From contig NZ_QUNG01000007.1 in NCBI RefSeq assembly GCF_003387375.1, forward strand, positions 124,001 through 188,000: a stretch of DNA of 64,000 bases. The letters are read 5' to 3'. Below the pieces are notes generated by a model. The model was not told where the DNA came from, searched no databases, and saw only the letters and a program-made list of their open reading frames with translations. Positions within the stretch are counted from its first letter, which is position 1; every line of letters starts with the position of its first letter. This document shows positions 45,256 to 52,992 of this stretch, piece after piece. The DNA is from Marinomonas pollencensis (GTDB lineage: Bacteria; Pseudomonadota; Gammaproteobacteria; Pseudomonadales; Marinomonadaceae). The position numbers and the translations under genes were made by a program.

Positions 45256-45807
45256 ATGGCAGCCAAATCATTGCAAGAGCAGCTTCTAGGAGCTGGCCTT
45301 GTAGATAAAAAGAAAGTTAAAAAGCTGAAGGCAGAAAAGCTTCAGCATAAGCAAAAAGTAAAAAAGGGCAAAGCGGTTGCAGAAGATGACGCCGCCCGTC
45401 AAGCTGAGCTGAAAGCGCAGCGGGAAGAAAAAGCGGCAAAAGATCGTCAGCTCAACTTAGAGAAACAAAAAGAGCTTGAGTTGAAAGCAGTGCAAGGTCA
45501 GATTCGTCAGATGATTATTCAGAATCGAGTGCGCAAACAAGATGGCGATATCGCTTACCATTTTACCGACGAGAAAAAAGTTAAGCAGCTTTATGTGAGT
45601 TCAGACATGCATGAAGACTTAACCAAAGGTCGTTTGGCGATCGCTAAACTAGAAATGGCTTACGAGCTGATACCTGAGCCGGTTGCGCTAAAGATTATTG
45701 AAAGGGACGAGAGTTTTATTTTAGTCTGCAATAGTCGAACGGAAAGAGTGGAGGATGAAGACGATCCTTACGCGGACTTCCAGATCCCTGATGACCTTAT
45801 GTGGTAA
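45256..45807 (+). CDS. DUF2058 (YaiL-like) nucleoprotein
   Basis: A highly charged 183-residue protein of the YaiL/DUF2058 family. It starts MAAKSLQEQLLGAGLVDKKK, continues with a Lys/Glu/Gln-rich coiled-coil region (about 20-90), and ends in the hallmark EDDPYADFQIPDDLMW. ATG at 45256 follows a GGAGG at a 9-base spacing; the longer frame from 45181 is not supported. The family is described as polynucleotide-associated; its function is not settled. Confidence 0.88.
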   Translation: MAAKSLQEQLLGAGLVDKKKVKKLKAEKLQHKQKVKKGKAVAEDDAARQAELKAQREEKAAKDRQLNLEKQKELELKAVQGQIRQMIIQNRVRKQDGDIAYHFTDEKKVKQLYVSSDMHEDLTKGRLAIAKLEMAYELIPEPVALKIIERDESFILVCNSRTERVEDEDDPYADFQIPDDLMW

Positions 45808-46224
45808 GCAGTAGTTCCCCCCGCTAGGCGCTGTTGGTGACAAAATACCGTGGCGTCTATCATTTAGATAATGTTTTTCATGGCCTTTTTTCTTTACCTG
45901 CCTTTGTTCTACACAAGGCGAGCTTGGTCATACTACTTTCTTATTATTTGCTAATTTTGAGTCGGTTGACTAAGACGACTCCCTATTATTGTGCAAAAAA
46001 TAACGATTAATAGCCGATTTTTATGTCAGTCGTATTAAATCAAGAAAAAAGTTTTGTTTTTTTGTTTAATGTGCATATAATGTTCATGAAGTAGGGATAA
46101 ATTATGCAAGTGATTGCCTTCTTGTTGCCTATTTCGTGAGAATGTTTAGATTGTTTGATTGTTGCTTGCACATATCAAGCGCTCATAAAAAGAACGCAAT
46201 ACATCATCTATAAGGGAAACGAGA
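45808..46224. other. Intergenic stretch upstream of the porin gene
   Basis: 417 AT-rich bases with no convincing open frame. TATAAT at 46076-46081 with a weak TTGTTT-like -35 about 16 bases upstream is a candidate porin promoter, giving a leader of some 140 bases. Long T and A runs (46048-46066) may be regulatory sites. No sRNA could be identified with confidence. Confidence 0.5.
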
Positions 46225-47205
46225 ATGAAAAAATCAATTGTCGCTCTTGCAGTATCTAGCGCTGCTCTTGCCTCTGTCTCTGCTTATGCTGCAGAAGACA
46301 CGTCTTTAGACTTCTACGGTAACATTCAATACGCCTATGCTAACTCTGAAGCGAATGGTGCAGGTTCTGAATTTGTAGATAACGGCTCTACTGTTGGTGT
46401 TAAAGGTGACTCAAAAGTTACTGATGACCTAACTGCTTTTTTCAAATACGAACTAGAATTTAAAGCTGATAATCAGGCAGATCGTGATAATGAGTATAGC
46501 GGATCAAAACTTGATCAGGCTTTCGTTGGTTTGAAAGGTAATTTTGGTTCAGTAACTGTTGGTACCCACGATACTATCTATAACAACGCCATCCAAGATG
46601 CGGTAGATCAGTTTGAGTATTTTGGTATTGATAGTGCTAAAGGCTCTTCTCAAGGTGATACTATCACTTACTTCTCACCTTCCATGAGTGGTTTTGAAGT
46701 GCAACTAGCTGTTCAGACTAAAGGCAGTGCAATTGATGGTGAGGACAATGATGGATCGTATAGCGGTAATGCGCCAATGGCTGTATTGAAATACTCCAAC
46801 GATCTAGTGTCTGTTGCTTTGGGTTACGATTCTCGTGAAAATACTGTTGCATCAGATGCAGATGCAAGCACAGGTCTTGCAGTAACAGTGACACCTATGG
46901 ATAACTTGTCTATCACTGCAAAATACGAGACAACAGAAGATTATGCTGATTACATTGGTCTAGCGGCTCGTTACGGCTATGGAATGGGTGATGTATACGG
47001 TTCATACACAAATGTAGATATGGACGACTCTGATCTAAATGATTATAACCAATATGCAGTGGGTGTTACTTACAGCATCAACTCTAGTATGTACGTTTAC
47101 GCAGAAGTAGGTACTTTCGGTCGCGATGGTGCTCCTGATGATGGTGAACCAACTAGTGACGAAGATTACAGCGCACAAGTTGTTGGTGTAACTTACATCT
47201 TCTAA
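46225..47205 (+). CDS. Outer membrane general porin
   Basis: A 326-residue gram-negative porin. The signal peptide MKKSIVALAVSSAALASVSA with cleavage after AYA is followed by the typical first strand DTSLDFYGNIQYAYAN. Alternating strands follow, ending in aromatic GVTYIF, the C-terminal Phe signature for Bam insertion. Acidic loops (DGEDNDGS, DDGEPTSDEDY) suggest cation preference, by inference. It has its own promoter region and a terminator, so it is monocistronic. Confidence 0.93.
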   Translation: MKKSIVALAVSSAALASVSAYAAEDTSLDFYGNIQYAYANSEANGAGSEFVDNGSTVGVKGDSKVTDDLTAFFKYELEFKADNQADRDNEYSGSKLDQAFVGLKGNFGSVTVGTHDTIYNNAIQDAVDQFEYFGIDSAKGSSQGDTITYFSPSMSGFEVQLAVQTKGSAIDGEDNDGSYSGNAPMAVLKYSNDLVSVALGYDSRENTVASDADASTGLAVTVTPMDNLSITAKYETTEDYADYIGLAARYGYGMGDVYGSYTNVDMDDSDLNDYNQYAVGVTYSINSSMYVYAEVGTFGRDGAPDDGEPTSDEDYSAQVVGVTYIF

Positions 47206-47549
47206 GATCTATTCTACCTAGTTAGGTGATGTGATATCTTATTAATAAGGCTCCTTAGGGAGCCTTATTTGTCGCTAAGCGATAGATGATTTCATAAAGG
47301 CATTAGTCTTTACTTGTGCTTTTATTTTTTATGCTTTTATTTTTTATGGAATGTTTTTTTTCTTGAGTGTCTTTACTTCGCTTTAATTTCTTCTGGGCTA
47401 GCCAGCCTTTACTTTTATTTATTGCCTTTCTTGTTTTAATACTGACTATTTTTCAAAACACCTGTCATTACTGATAATGTGCTTTACTAATCTGCTTGCT
47501 ATTCATATTCTCATAAAGGTATTTACTCGTTAACAGTATGAGGAATGAA
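47206..47549. other. Intergenic stretch between porin and FAH-family gene
   Basis: About 340 bases, strongly T-rich. Apart from the porin terminator near its start I see no gene, tRNA or clear operator. A repeated TTTTATTTTTTATG-like motif occurs at 47320-47350. Confidence 0.6.
47244..47270 (+). terminator. Porin gene terminator
   Basis: A perfect 11-bp stem AATAAGGCTCC/GGAGCCTTATT with loop TTAG and a short TTTG tail. Confidence 0.8.
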
Positions 47550-48257
47550 ATGAAGTATATTGTCGAAAAGCAGCCATCTGTATCCTTGCCAATCAATGAT
47601 AGTGATGAGTTTTTCCCTGTTGGTCGGGTGTATTGCGTGGGGCGTAATTACGCTGCCCATTCACGTGAAATGGGCGATGATCCTGATCGAGATCCTCCTT
47701 TCTTCTTTTGTAAAGATGCGTCGTGTGTCGTTCCTGTCTCCTATGAAGCGGCAAATAGCATCCGTTATCCTATGTCGACCAGTCAGTTTGAATATGAGGC
47801 TGAGCTAGTAGTGGCGATAGGTAAAGGCGGTGCTTATTTGTCACTTGAGCAAGCGAAAGCGTCTGTGCTTGGCTATGCGGTTGGCTTAGATATGACACGT
47901 CGAGACTTACAGGGACAAGCAAAGAAAAAAGGTCGTCCTTGGGAGGTGGGGAAATCCTTTGGCCAGTCAGCGCCAATAGGCCCGATAGAGCTCTACTCGA
48001 CTGATTTAGCTAATAATATTGCTTCCAGCGACATTTCTCTTTTAGTCAATGGGGAGGTAAAGCAAAGCAGTAATATTGCAAATCTAACCTGGTCAATCGA
48101 AGAGGTGATCGTTAAGCTGTCTGAAGTGTTTGAGCTGCGCCCTGGGGATCTTATTATGACGGGTACTCCTGAGAATGTTGGGCCTGTGGTAGTGGGTGAC
48201 AAGATGCTGGTGAGTATTCCGGCGCTAGGTGAGCTCGCTGTTTCGGTTACTGATTAA
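47550..48257 (+). CDS. Fumarylacetoacetate-hydrolase-family enzyme
   Basis: A FAH-fold hydrolase or isomerase of about 235 residues. It resembles fumarylpyruvate hydrolase and 5-oxo/2-hydroxy-acid type enzymes. Motifs are VYCVGRNYAAHSREMG, the metal-binding FEYEAELVVAIGK and GLDMTRRDLQ, and RPGDLIMTGTPENVGPV. ATG at 47550 has AGGA at proper distance; ATG at 47538 is an alternative. The last 11 bases overlap the convergent DTW gene. The substrate cannot be named because no catabolic neighbours are present. Confidence 0.86.
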   Translation: MKYIVEKQPSVSLPINDSDEFFPVGRVYCVGRNYAAHSREMGDDPDRDPPFFFCKDASCVVPVSYEAANSIRYPMSTSQFEYEAELVVAIGKGGAYLSLEQAKASVLGYAVGLDMTRRDLQGQAKKKGRPWEVGKSFGQSAPIGPIELYSTDLANNIASSDISLLVNGEVKQSSNIANLTWSIEEVIVKLSEVFELRPGDLIMTGTPENVGPVVVGDKMLVSIPALGELAVSVTD

Positions 48258-48705
48258 AGGTCAGAAAGCTCTGTTGTAGGGCGGCAGCTTGCGGGTCGTT
48301 CGCTTCTTTTAGTAGGTGAATGGCCACTTCGGCAGTGCAAAGCCCGGATTCTTTTTGGTTTCTGCGTTTAGTGTAAACAGAGTTTTCTCCTTGGATTTCA
48401 TAGTGCGGAAAGCGCGCTAGGTAAGGGGATTGGTTATACATTTTTCTGGCCTGCTGCCAGGTTCCATCCAGTATTATGATGTTTTGTATGTCGCAAACTT
48501 GATCTTTTTCTAGCCTTGGCGAGGTAGGGGTTTTTAAATACACAATGGCGGTGTTTAGAGGGTCGAGTGCGAGTATCTGAGGGTCTGGTTCTTTTCTGGC
48601 CCAAACGATAACATGACATTGGTCCGCTAACGCGGATTTTACTAACTTTCCGGTACCGCTTTCTTTTTTTAGCTCTTCACTGTGAGTTAACAGCCATATC
48701 TTCAT
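48247..48705 (-). CDS. Short DTW-domain protein (tRNA aminocarboxypropyltransferase-like)
   Basis: A 152-residue DTW-domain protein. The core motif reads IILDGTWQQARKMYNQ, followed by SVYTKRRNQKESGLCTAEVA. Related proteins (TapT/TuaA) attach an acp group to uridines in tRNA or to rRNA. The usual N-terminal zinc-binding cysteines are missing, and the upstream frame encodes no cysteines before a stop, so this is a compact variant. Its 3' end overlaps the FAH gene by 11 bases. Confidence 0.82.
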   Translation of the reverse strand: MKIWLLTHSEELKKESGTGKLVKSALADQCHVIVWARKEPDPQILALDPLNTAIVYLKTPTSPRLEKDQVCDIQNIIILDGTWQQARKMYNQSPYLARFPHYEIQGENSVYTKRRNQKESGLCTAEVAIHLLKEANDPQAAALQQSFLTFNQ

Positions 48706-49026
48706 ATTAGTTAAACTTATATTTCTTGATGATGAAACTTGGAAAGAGAATTTAATATCTTAAGGTTATAAAAGATAGTCTTTAAAATAATTGTTTTATT
48801 AGTGTTTTTTTTAAATCTTCATTTTTTTACGTTTTTTAACAAACTTTTCCTAGATAGGCTTCACATTTGTATTCTTAAGACATATTATCGAATGGTCAGT
48901 ATGTTTTTCAATCTATATATATGGAAATATATTGAGTACTTCAGAGGACAGCTAAAAGAGTTTGATCTTTTGGTGTTTTAAACGATTGCTTTATTAAAGA
49001 GCAGTATAAAAAGAAATGAGGTTTGT
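48706..49026. other. Intergenic stretch upstream of the second cold-shock gene
   Basis: About 320 AT-rich bases between divergent genes, including the csp promoter and leader described separately. No open frame is supported. Confidence 0.6.
48860..49026 (+). promoter_or_regulatory. Promoter and leader of second cold-shock gene
   Basis: TTCACA (48860-48865), 17 bases, TATTAT (48883-48888) predicts a start near 48895 and a leader of about 130 bases. The leader holds an A/T-rich hairpin (about 48910-48935) and CTAAAAGA/TCTTTTGG (about 48953-48974). Confidence 0.55.
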
Positions 49027-49239
49027 ATGTCAGGTCAATTAGTATCCGGTATTGTGAAATGGTTTAATGATGAAAAAGGATTTGGTTTCATCGAACGTGA
49101 AGGTGGCCCAGATGTTTTTGTTCATTTTCGTGCAATTAACGGTACTGGTCGTAAAACACTAACGGAAGGTCAAAAAGTCTCTTTTGAAGTGACTCAAGGT
49201 CAAAAAGGTCCGCAAGCTGAAAACGTTACCGTTATCTAA
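49027..49239 (+). CDS. Cold-shock family RNA chaperone, second copy
   Basis: A single cold-shock domain of 70 residues with RNP1 KGFGFIER and RNP2 VFVHFRAI. It is close to the first copy in sequence (shared GPDVFVHF, AINxxGxKTL, EGQKVxFxV, QGxKGPxAENVT) but differs in the KWFNDEKG start. It has an upstream leader and its own terminator. Confidence 0.95.
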   Translation: MSGQLVSGIVKWFNDEKGFGFIEREGGPDVFVHFRAINGTGRKTLTEGQKVSFEVTQGQKGPQAENVTVI

Positions 49240-49282
49240 ATAAGAGCAATGATCCGTGCTCTGGGTCTTTATGACCTGCTAA

Positions 49283-49309
49283 AAGCCATACAAATGTATG
49301 GTTTTTTTA
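49283..49309 (+). terminator. Terminator of second cold-shock gene
   Basis: A 6-bp stem CCATAC/GTATGG with AAAT loop, followed by TTTTTTT. Confidence 0.75.
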
Positions 49310-49367
49310 TGCCTGAATTTTACTGTATATTCGCACTTTGATGTGACTGATTCATGGTGAGTGAACT

Positions 49368-50030
49368 TTGTACCCTATTTTATATTCCTTTCGCCGCTGT
49401 CCTTACGCGATAAGAGCGAGATATTGTCTGACCATTCTAGAGGTTAAAACACAGCTACGAGAAGTAGTGTTAAAAGCAAAACCAAATGCTTTGTTGGCCC
49501 TGGGAGGTCCTTCTACGGTTCCGCAATTAGTGACACAAAAGGGAGAGCGTTACCCAGAGAGCCTTGATATTGTTTTTTGGGCTTTGGCTCAGTCACATAA
49601 TCAGGCGCTTGTGGCTTCATTGTGGCCGGTTTCCAAGAAGCGTCAAAATAAGCTGCTTGCTTGGATAAATTACAATGATCATATTTTTAAGCATTGGCTG
49701 GACCGTTATAAGTACGCCGACCGCTACCCTGAGCGTTCTGAGCAATATTATCGACTACGGGGAGAGGTGTTTTTGGCGCGTTTAGATCAGCGTCTAAATA
49801 GGCAGGCTTACCTAATGGGGGACTCGATGACCCTGGCTGATATTTGCTTGTTTCCTTTTGTCCGCCAGTTTGCTGCTGTGGATGCGCGTTGGTTTTCAGA
49901 AAGTCAGTATGAGAACGTGCAAGCTTGGTTGGCGCGCTTTTTAGCGTCCGATGCATTCTCTATCGTGATGCAGAAATTCCCCGCTTGGCAAGAGGGGCAG
50001 GCGGTGGTGTGTTTTCCTAATGAAAATTAG
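49368..50030 (+). CDS. Glutathione S-transferase-like protein
   Basis: A 220-residue thioredoxin-fold plus helical-domain protein. The N-terminal active site is FRRCPYAIRAR, in which Cys is the likely catalytic residue, as in omega or stringent-starvation-like GSTs. The C-terminal domain has YLMGDSMTLADICLFPFVRQ. The start must be TTG at 49368 because a stop codon lies two codons upstream in frame; GGTGAG precedes it. It stands alone and its substrate is unknown. Confidence 0.85.
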   Translation: MYPILYSFRRCPYAIRARYCLTILEVKTQLREVVLKAKPNALLALGGPSTVPQLVTQKGERYPESLDIVFWALAQSHNQALVASLWPVSKKRQNKLLAWINYNDHIFKHWLDRYKYADRYPERSEQYYRLRGEVFLARLDQRLNRQAYLMGDSMTLADICLFPFVRQFAAVDARWFSESQYENVQAWLARFLASDAFSIVMQKFPAWQEGQAVVCFPNEN

Positions 50031-50072
50031 CACGCTAACAGGGGGTTGATGAGATTGTGAGCGTGCTAATGT
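50024..50072. terminator. Shared terminator of the GST-like gene and bamD
   Basis: An 11-bp perfect inverted repeat ATTAGCACGCT/AGCGTGCTAAT with a 23-base loop. It includes the TAG of the GST-like gene. The T-run on the minus strand (TTTTC) suits bamD; the plus-strand tail is weak. Confidence 0.65.
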
Positions 50073-50085
50073 TTGATGAGCAGTG

Positions 50086-50928
50086 CTAGCCAATTAAGCC
50101 AAAGCTAACCCAATACCAAAAACTCGGATCGGCGTCACTGGGCAGAGGTAAAGGAATAAAGTTTCCTTGCTCGTCGATATGGGAAGAATCTGGATAGGTT
50201 TTTTGTAAAACAGATAGATTCAGCAGGGCCAGGTTATCCAGCTTAAGATCATTATAAGATTGAATGCTGATGGCCAGCGCCTCTTCTACAGAGGTGGAGC
50301 TTGGGTAATGCTCAATAACGGCTTGGCTGCGTTTTAAGGCAGACAGTGGGGCTTTGCGCTTCAAATAGTATTTGGCAACCTGCAGCTCATGGCGTGCAAT
50401 GGTGTTGCGCAAGAATACCATTCTTGCTTTGCCATCCGGAGCATAGTCGCTGTTTGGGTAACGCTGCAAAAAATCGCTCATTTCACGAAAGGCTTTTTGC
50501 AATTCTTTGGGGTCTGTTTTGCTCGGATCCGTGTCTAGATAGCGCTGTAGTAGACTTTGTGAGCCAACATAAGTAGAGAGTGCTCGCATATAGTAAGCAT
50601 AATCGATGGCGTCGTGATCAGGGTGGTTTTTAATAAAGCGTTCTGCGCTAGCATGGGCGGAGAGATATTCTCCTGACTCGTACTGGGCGTAGATTAAGTC
50701 CAGCTCGGCGCGGGTGCTAAATTCACCAAATGGGTAGCGAGAATCCAATTCTTGTAAATTTTTAGCTGCGGTGGCTGGCAGACCTTCTGAAAAGGCTTGT
50801 TGTGCTTTTTCATAGTAAGCATGCTCTGGAAGGTCGGGTTCTTGGACCTGAGAGCTGGAACATGCAGCGAGAAGTAAAGAAAAACTGGCGATTCCTGCGA
50901 ATCGGAGCAGCGAGTGATTAAATCCCAT
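50086..50928 (-). CDS. bamD: Outer membrane assembly lipoprotein BamD
   Basis: BamD is an essential TPR lipoprotein of the BAM complex that inserts outer membrane beta-barrels. The lipobox LLLAACSSSQ lies near residue 22. Five TPR-like repeats follow (YYEKAQQAFSEGLPATAAKN; AELDLIYAQYESGEYLSAHA; YYMRALSTYV). The end SFWYWVSFGLIG is somewhat hydrophobic, longer than in E. coli BamD. It has 280 residues. rluD is divergent, as in many gammaproteobacteria. Confidence 0.93.
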   Translation of the reverse strand: MGFNHSLLRFAGIASFSLLLAACSSSQVQEPDLPEHAYYEKAQQAFSEGLPATAAKNLQELDSRYPFGEFSTRAELDLIYAQYESGEYLSAHASAERFIKNHPDHDAIDYAYYMRALSTYVGSQSLLQRYLDTDPSKTDPKELQKAFREMSDFLQRYPNSDYAPDGKARMVFLRNTIARHELQVAKYYLKRKAPLSALKRSQAVIEHYPSSTSVEEALAISIQSYNDLKLDNLALLNLSVLQKTYPDSSHIDEQGNFIPLPLPSDADPSFWYWVSFGLIG

Positions 50929-51086
50929 GTATAATCGAAACCTTGAAGTGGTAAATTAGCCTCTATTGGCATTTTGTAGCGTTCTATTGCGAAATCAAAG
51001 TAAAAGGCAAGATGCTACACGTTTTTTCACATTCAGATCTTATGATAAAATCACAGGTCTGAAAACAACAGATTAAAGTACATTGT

Positions 51087-52070
51087 ATGGCAGAGCGCAT
51101 AGTAAAAGAAGCCCAGGTCCCTTTTGATTTAGGCGGTAACCGATTTGACCAAGTGGCCACTGAGCTATTTAGTGATTATTCCCGTTCCAGAATCAAAATT
51201 TGGATCAAAGAAGGTACCTTGCTCGTTGATGGCAAAATTACCAAGCCAAAAGAAAAACTGTTTGGTGGCGAGCTGGTGACGCTGAATGTGGTGCTTGAAG
51301 ATCAGGCAGACCACGAAGCGCAAGAAATGCCGTTGGATATCATTTATGAAGACGACGATATTATCGTTGTCAATAAACCAGCCGGTCTGGTGGTTCACCC
51401 AGCGGTAGGTAACCGTGACGGTACCTTGATGAATGCCATTTTGCACCATGCTCCAGAAACCGCTCATGTGCCTAGGGCTGGTATTGTGCATCGTCTCGAC
51501 AAAGAGACAACCGGCCTGATGGTGGTGGCTAAAACTTTGGCGGCGCAAACGGACTTAGTGGCTCAGCTGCAAGAACGCAGTATGGGGCGCGAATATGAAG
51601 CCATTGCGATTGGTGAAATGACAGGAGGAGGGATTGTTGATGAACCAATTGGCCGACATCCTCATAACCGTCAAAAAATGGCCGTAGAGCCAGTCAACGG
51701 TAAAGATGCGATTACGCATTATCGTTTGGTTAAACGCTACAAAAATCATACCCACATTCGTCTTAAGCTAGAGACCGGACGAACGCACCAAATTCGTGTG
51801 CACATGGCATTTATTCAATATCCATTGGTGGGTGACCCGCAGTACGGTGGGCGTCTTAAAATGCCAAAAGCGTGTTCACCAGAGTTGCAGGATTCGTTGC
51901 GACATTTTCGACGTCAAGCGCTCCATGCGAAACGACTCGAGCTGGCGCATCCGATTACCGGGGATTGGATGGAGTGGGAAATCGACCTCCCCGAAGACAT
52001 GCAATTGCTACTGGATGCCTTGAAAAAGGATATGGTAGAGTCAGGCAGTGATGATTCAGAATATTTTTAA
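51087..52070 (+). CDS. rluD: 23S rRNA pseudouridine synthase RluD
   Basis: RluD makes pseudouridines in helix 69 of 23S rRNA. The S4 domain covers residues 15-75 (SRSRIKIWIKEGTLLVDGKI). The catalytic Asp is in VHRLDKETTGLMVVAK, and conserved parts are DIIVVNKPAGLVVHPA and LETGRTHQIRVHMAF. It has 327 residues. Divergent bamD and downstream pgeF form the conserved bamD-rluD-pgeF(-clpB) order. Confidence 0.96.
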   Translation: MAERIVKEAQVPFDLGGNRFDQVATELFSDYSRSRIKIWIKEGTLLVDGKITKPKEKLFGGELVTLNVVLEDQADHEAQEMPLDIIYEDDDIIVVNKPAGLVVHPAVGNRDGTLMNAILHHAPETAHVPRAGIVHRLDKETTGLMVVAKTLAAQTDLVAQLQERSMGREYEAIAIGEMTGGGIVDEPIGRHPHNRQKMAVEPVNGKDAITHYRLVKRYKNHTHIRLKLETGRTHQIRVHMAFIQYPLVGDPQYGGRLKMPKACSPELQDSLRHFRRQALHAKRLELAHPITGDWMEWEIDLPEDMQLLLDALKKDMVESGSDDSEYF

Positions 52071-52071
52071 T

Positions 52072-52098
52072 AAAAAAGCAGCGTAAGCTGCTTTTTTA
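52072..52098 (+). terminator. Terminator after rluD
   Basis: The stem AAAAAAGCAGC/GCTGCTTTTTT with GTAA loop forms a self-contained strong terminator just before pgeF, so pgeF is partly insulated or needs read-through. Confidence 0.85.
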
Positions 52099-52123
52099 TT
52101 GCCTGCTGTTGGGAGTTTGTTCA

Positions 52124-52879
52124 GTGGATAAAGTAACTCAAACGTATGTGGCTGCTTCGTGGCCGGCGCCAAACAATGTGAAAGCCTTTACTTCAATGCG
52201 CCATGGGGGGGTCAGTCAAGGTGAGTATGGTTCGTTGAATTTGGGGGCCCATGTTGGTGATAGTGATGCCGCTGTGCAGCGCAATCGGCAGATCTTCTCT
52301 TCCAGTGTGGGGATGCCAGAGAGTTTAGTTTGGTTGAACCAAGTGCATGGCACTCATGTTGCTGTATTGCCTAGCTCTCAAACGATTGCGGCAGCAGATA
52401 GTGCAGTGACGCGTCAGCAGAATCAGGTCTGTGCGGTATTGACTGCGGATTGCCTGCCGGTTTTCTTTTGCAACAAGCAAGGCACTCAAGTGGCAGTGGC
52501 CCATGCAGGCTGGCGCAGTTTATGCTTTGGCGTGCTGGAAGAAACTCTAAAGCACTTTGATCCATCCGACGATGTTTTGGTTTGGTTGGGGCCCGCAATT
52601 GGTCCCGCTGCCTTTGAGGTGGGAGGAGAAGTTCGGGAGGCATTTATGGCTCAGCAGGCGGAAGCGGCAGAGGCTTTTGTCGCTAAAGGCAGCGGTAAGT
52701 GGTTAGGAAACCTTTATTTGCTTGCTAAGCAAAGGTTGGCAGCTCAAGGCGTCACAGAGGTCTATGGTGGTGATTTTTGTACTTATCAAAATGAAGCTGA
52801 CTTCTTTTCTTATCGCCGTTCTGGGAAGACAGGCCGAATGGCATCGGTGATTTGGTTTGAAGATGATTCTGCAAAGTAA
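52124..52879 (+). CDS. pgeF: Peptidoglycan editing factor PgeF (YfiH, laccase-domain)
   Basis: PgeF removes mis-incorporated amino acids from peptidoglycan precursors and was formerly called polyphenol oxidase. Metal ligands are in NQVHGTHVAVL, CAVLTADCLPVFF and AVAHAGWRSL. The GTG at 52124 is favoured by a GGGAG 9 bases upstream, giving 251 residues; TTG at 52109 is possible. The late motif FFSYRRSGKTGRMASVIW is typical. It follows rluD directly. Confidence 0.92.
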   Translation: MDKVTQTYVAASWPAPNNVKAFTSMRHGGVSQGEYGSLNLGAHVGDSDAAVQRNRQIFSSSVGMPESLVWLNQVHGTHVAVLPSSQTIAAADSAVTRQQNQVCAVLTADCLPVFFCNKQGTQVAVAHAGWRSLCFGVLEETLKHFDPSDDVLVWLGPAIGPAAFEVGGEVREAFMAQQAEAAEAFVAKGSGKWLGNLYLLAKQRLAAQGVTEVYGGDFCTYQNEADFFSYRRSGKTGRMASVIWFEDDSAK

Positions 52880-52884
52880 CAATG

Positions 52885-52918
52885 CATTTTATTGATGGGT
52901 GTCAATAAAATGACACCC
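52885..52918 (+). promoter_or_regulatory. Overlapping, mutually exclusive hairpins between pgeF and clpB
   Basis: The 11-bp perfect stem CATTTTATTGA/TCAATAAAATG (52885-52912, 6-base loop) overlaps the 8-bp stem GGGTGTCA/TGACACCC (52897-52918). Both cannot form in one RNA. No T-run follows. They may act as a transcription switch or as a terminator for pgeF. Confidence 0.6.
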
Positions 52919-52923
52919 GGCCG

Positions 52924-52952
52924 TTGAAAAGGGAATAACTGGACATATTAAT
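52924..52952 (+). promoter_or_regulatory. Candidate clpB promoter (sigma-32-like)
   Basis: GTTGAAA (TTGAAA at 52924-52929) is followed after about 12 bases by GGACATAT, partly matching the heat-shock -10 CCCCATnT. A sigma-70 reading, TTGAAA-16-TATTAA, is also possible. The start would lie near 52955. Confidence 0.45.
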
Positions 52953-52992
52953 TTAGTAATAACAAATAATTCCCTTTTTCAAGGAGGTCAAA

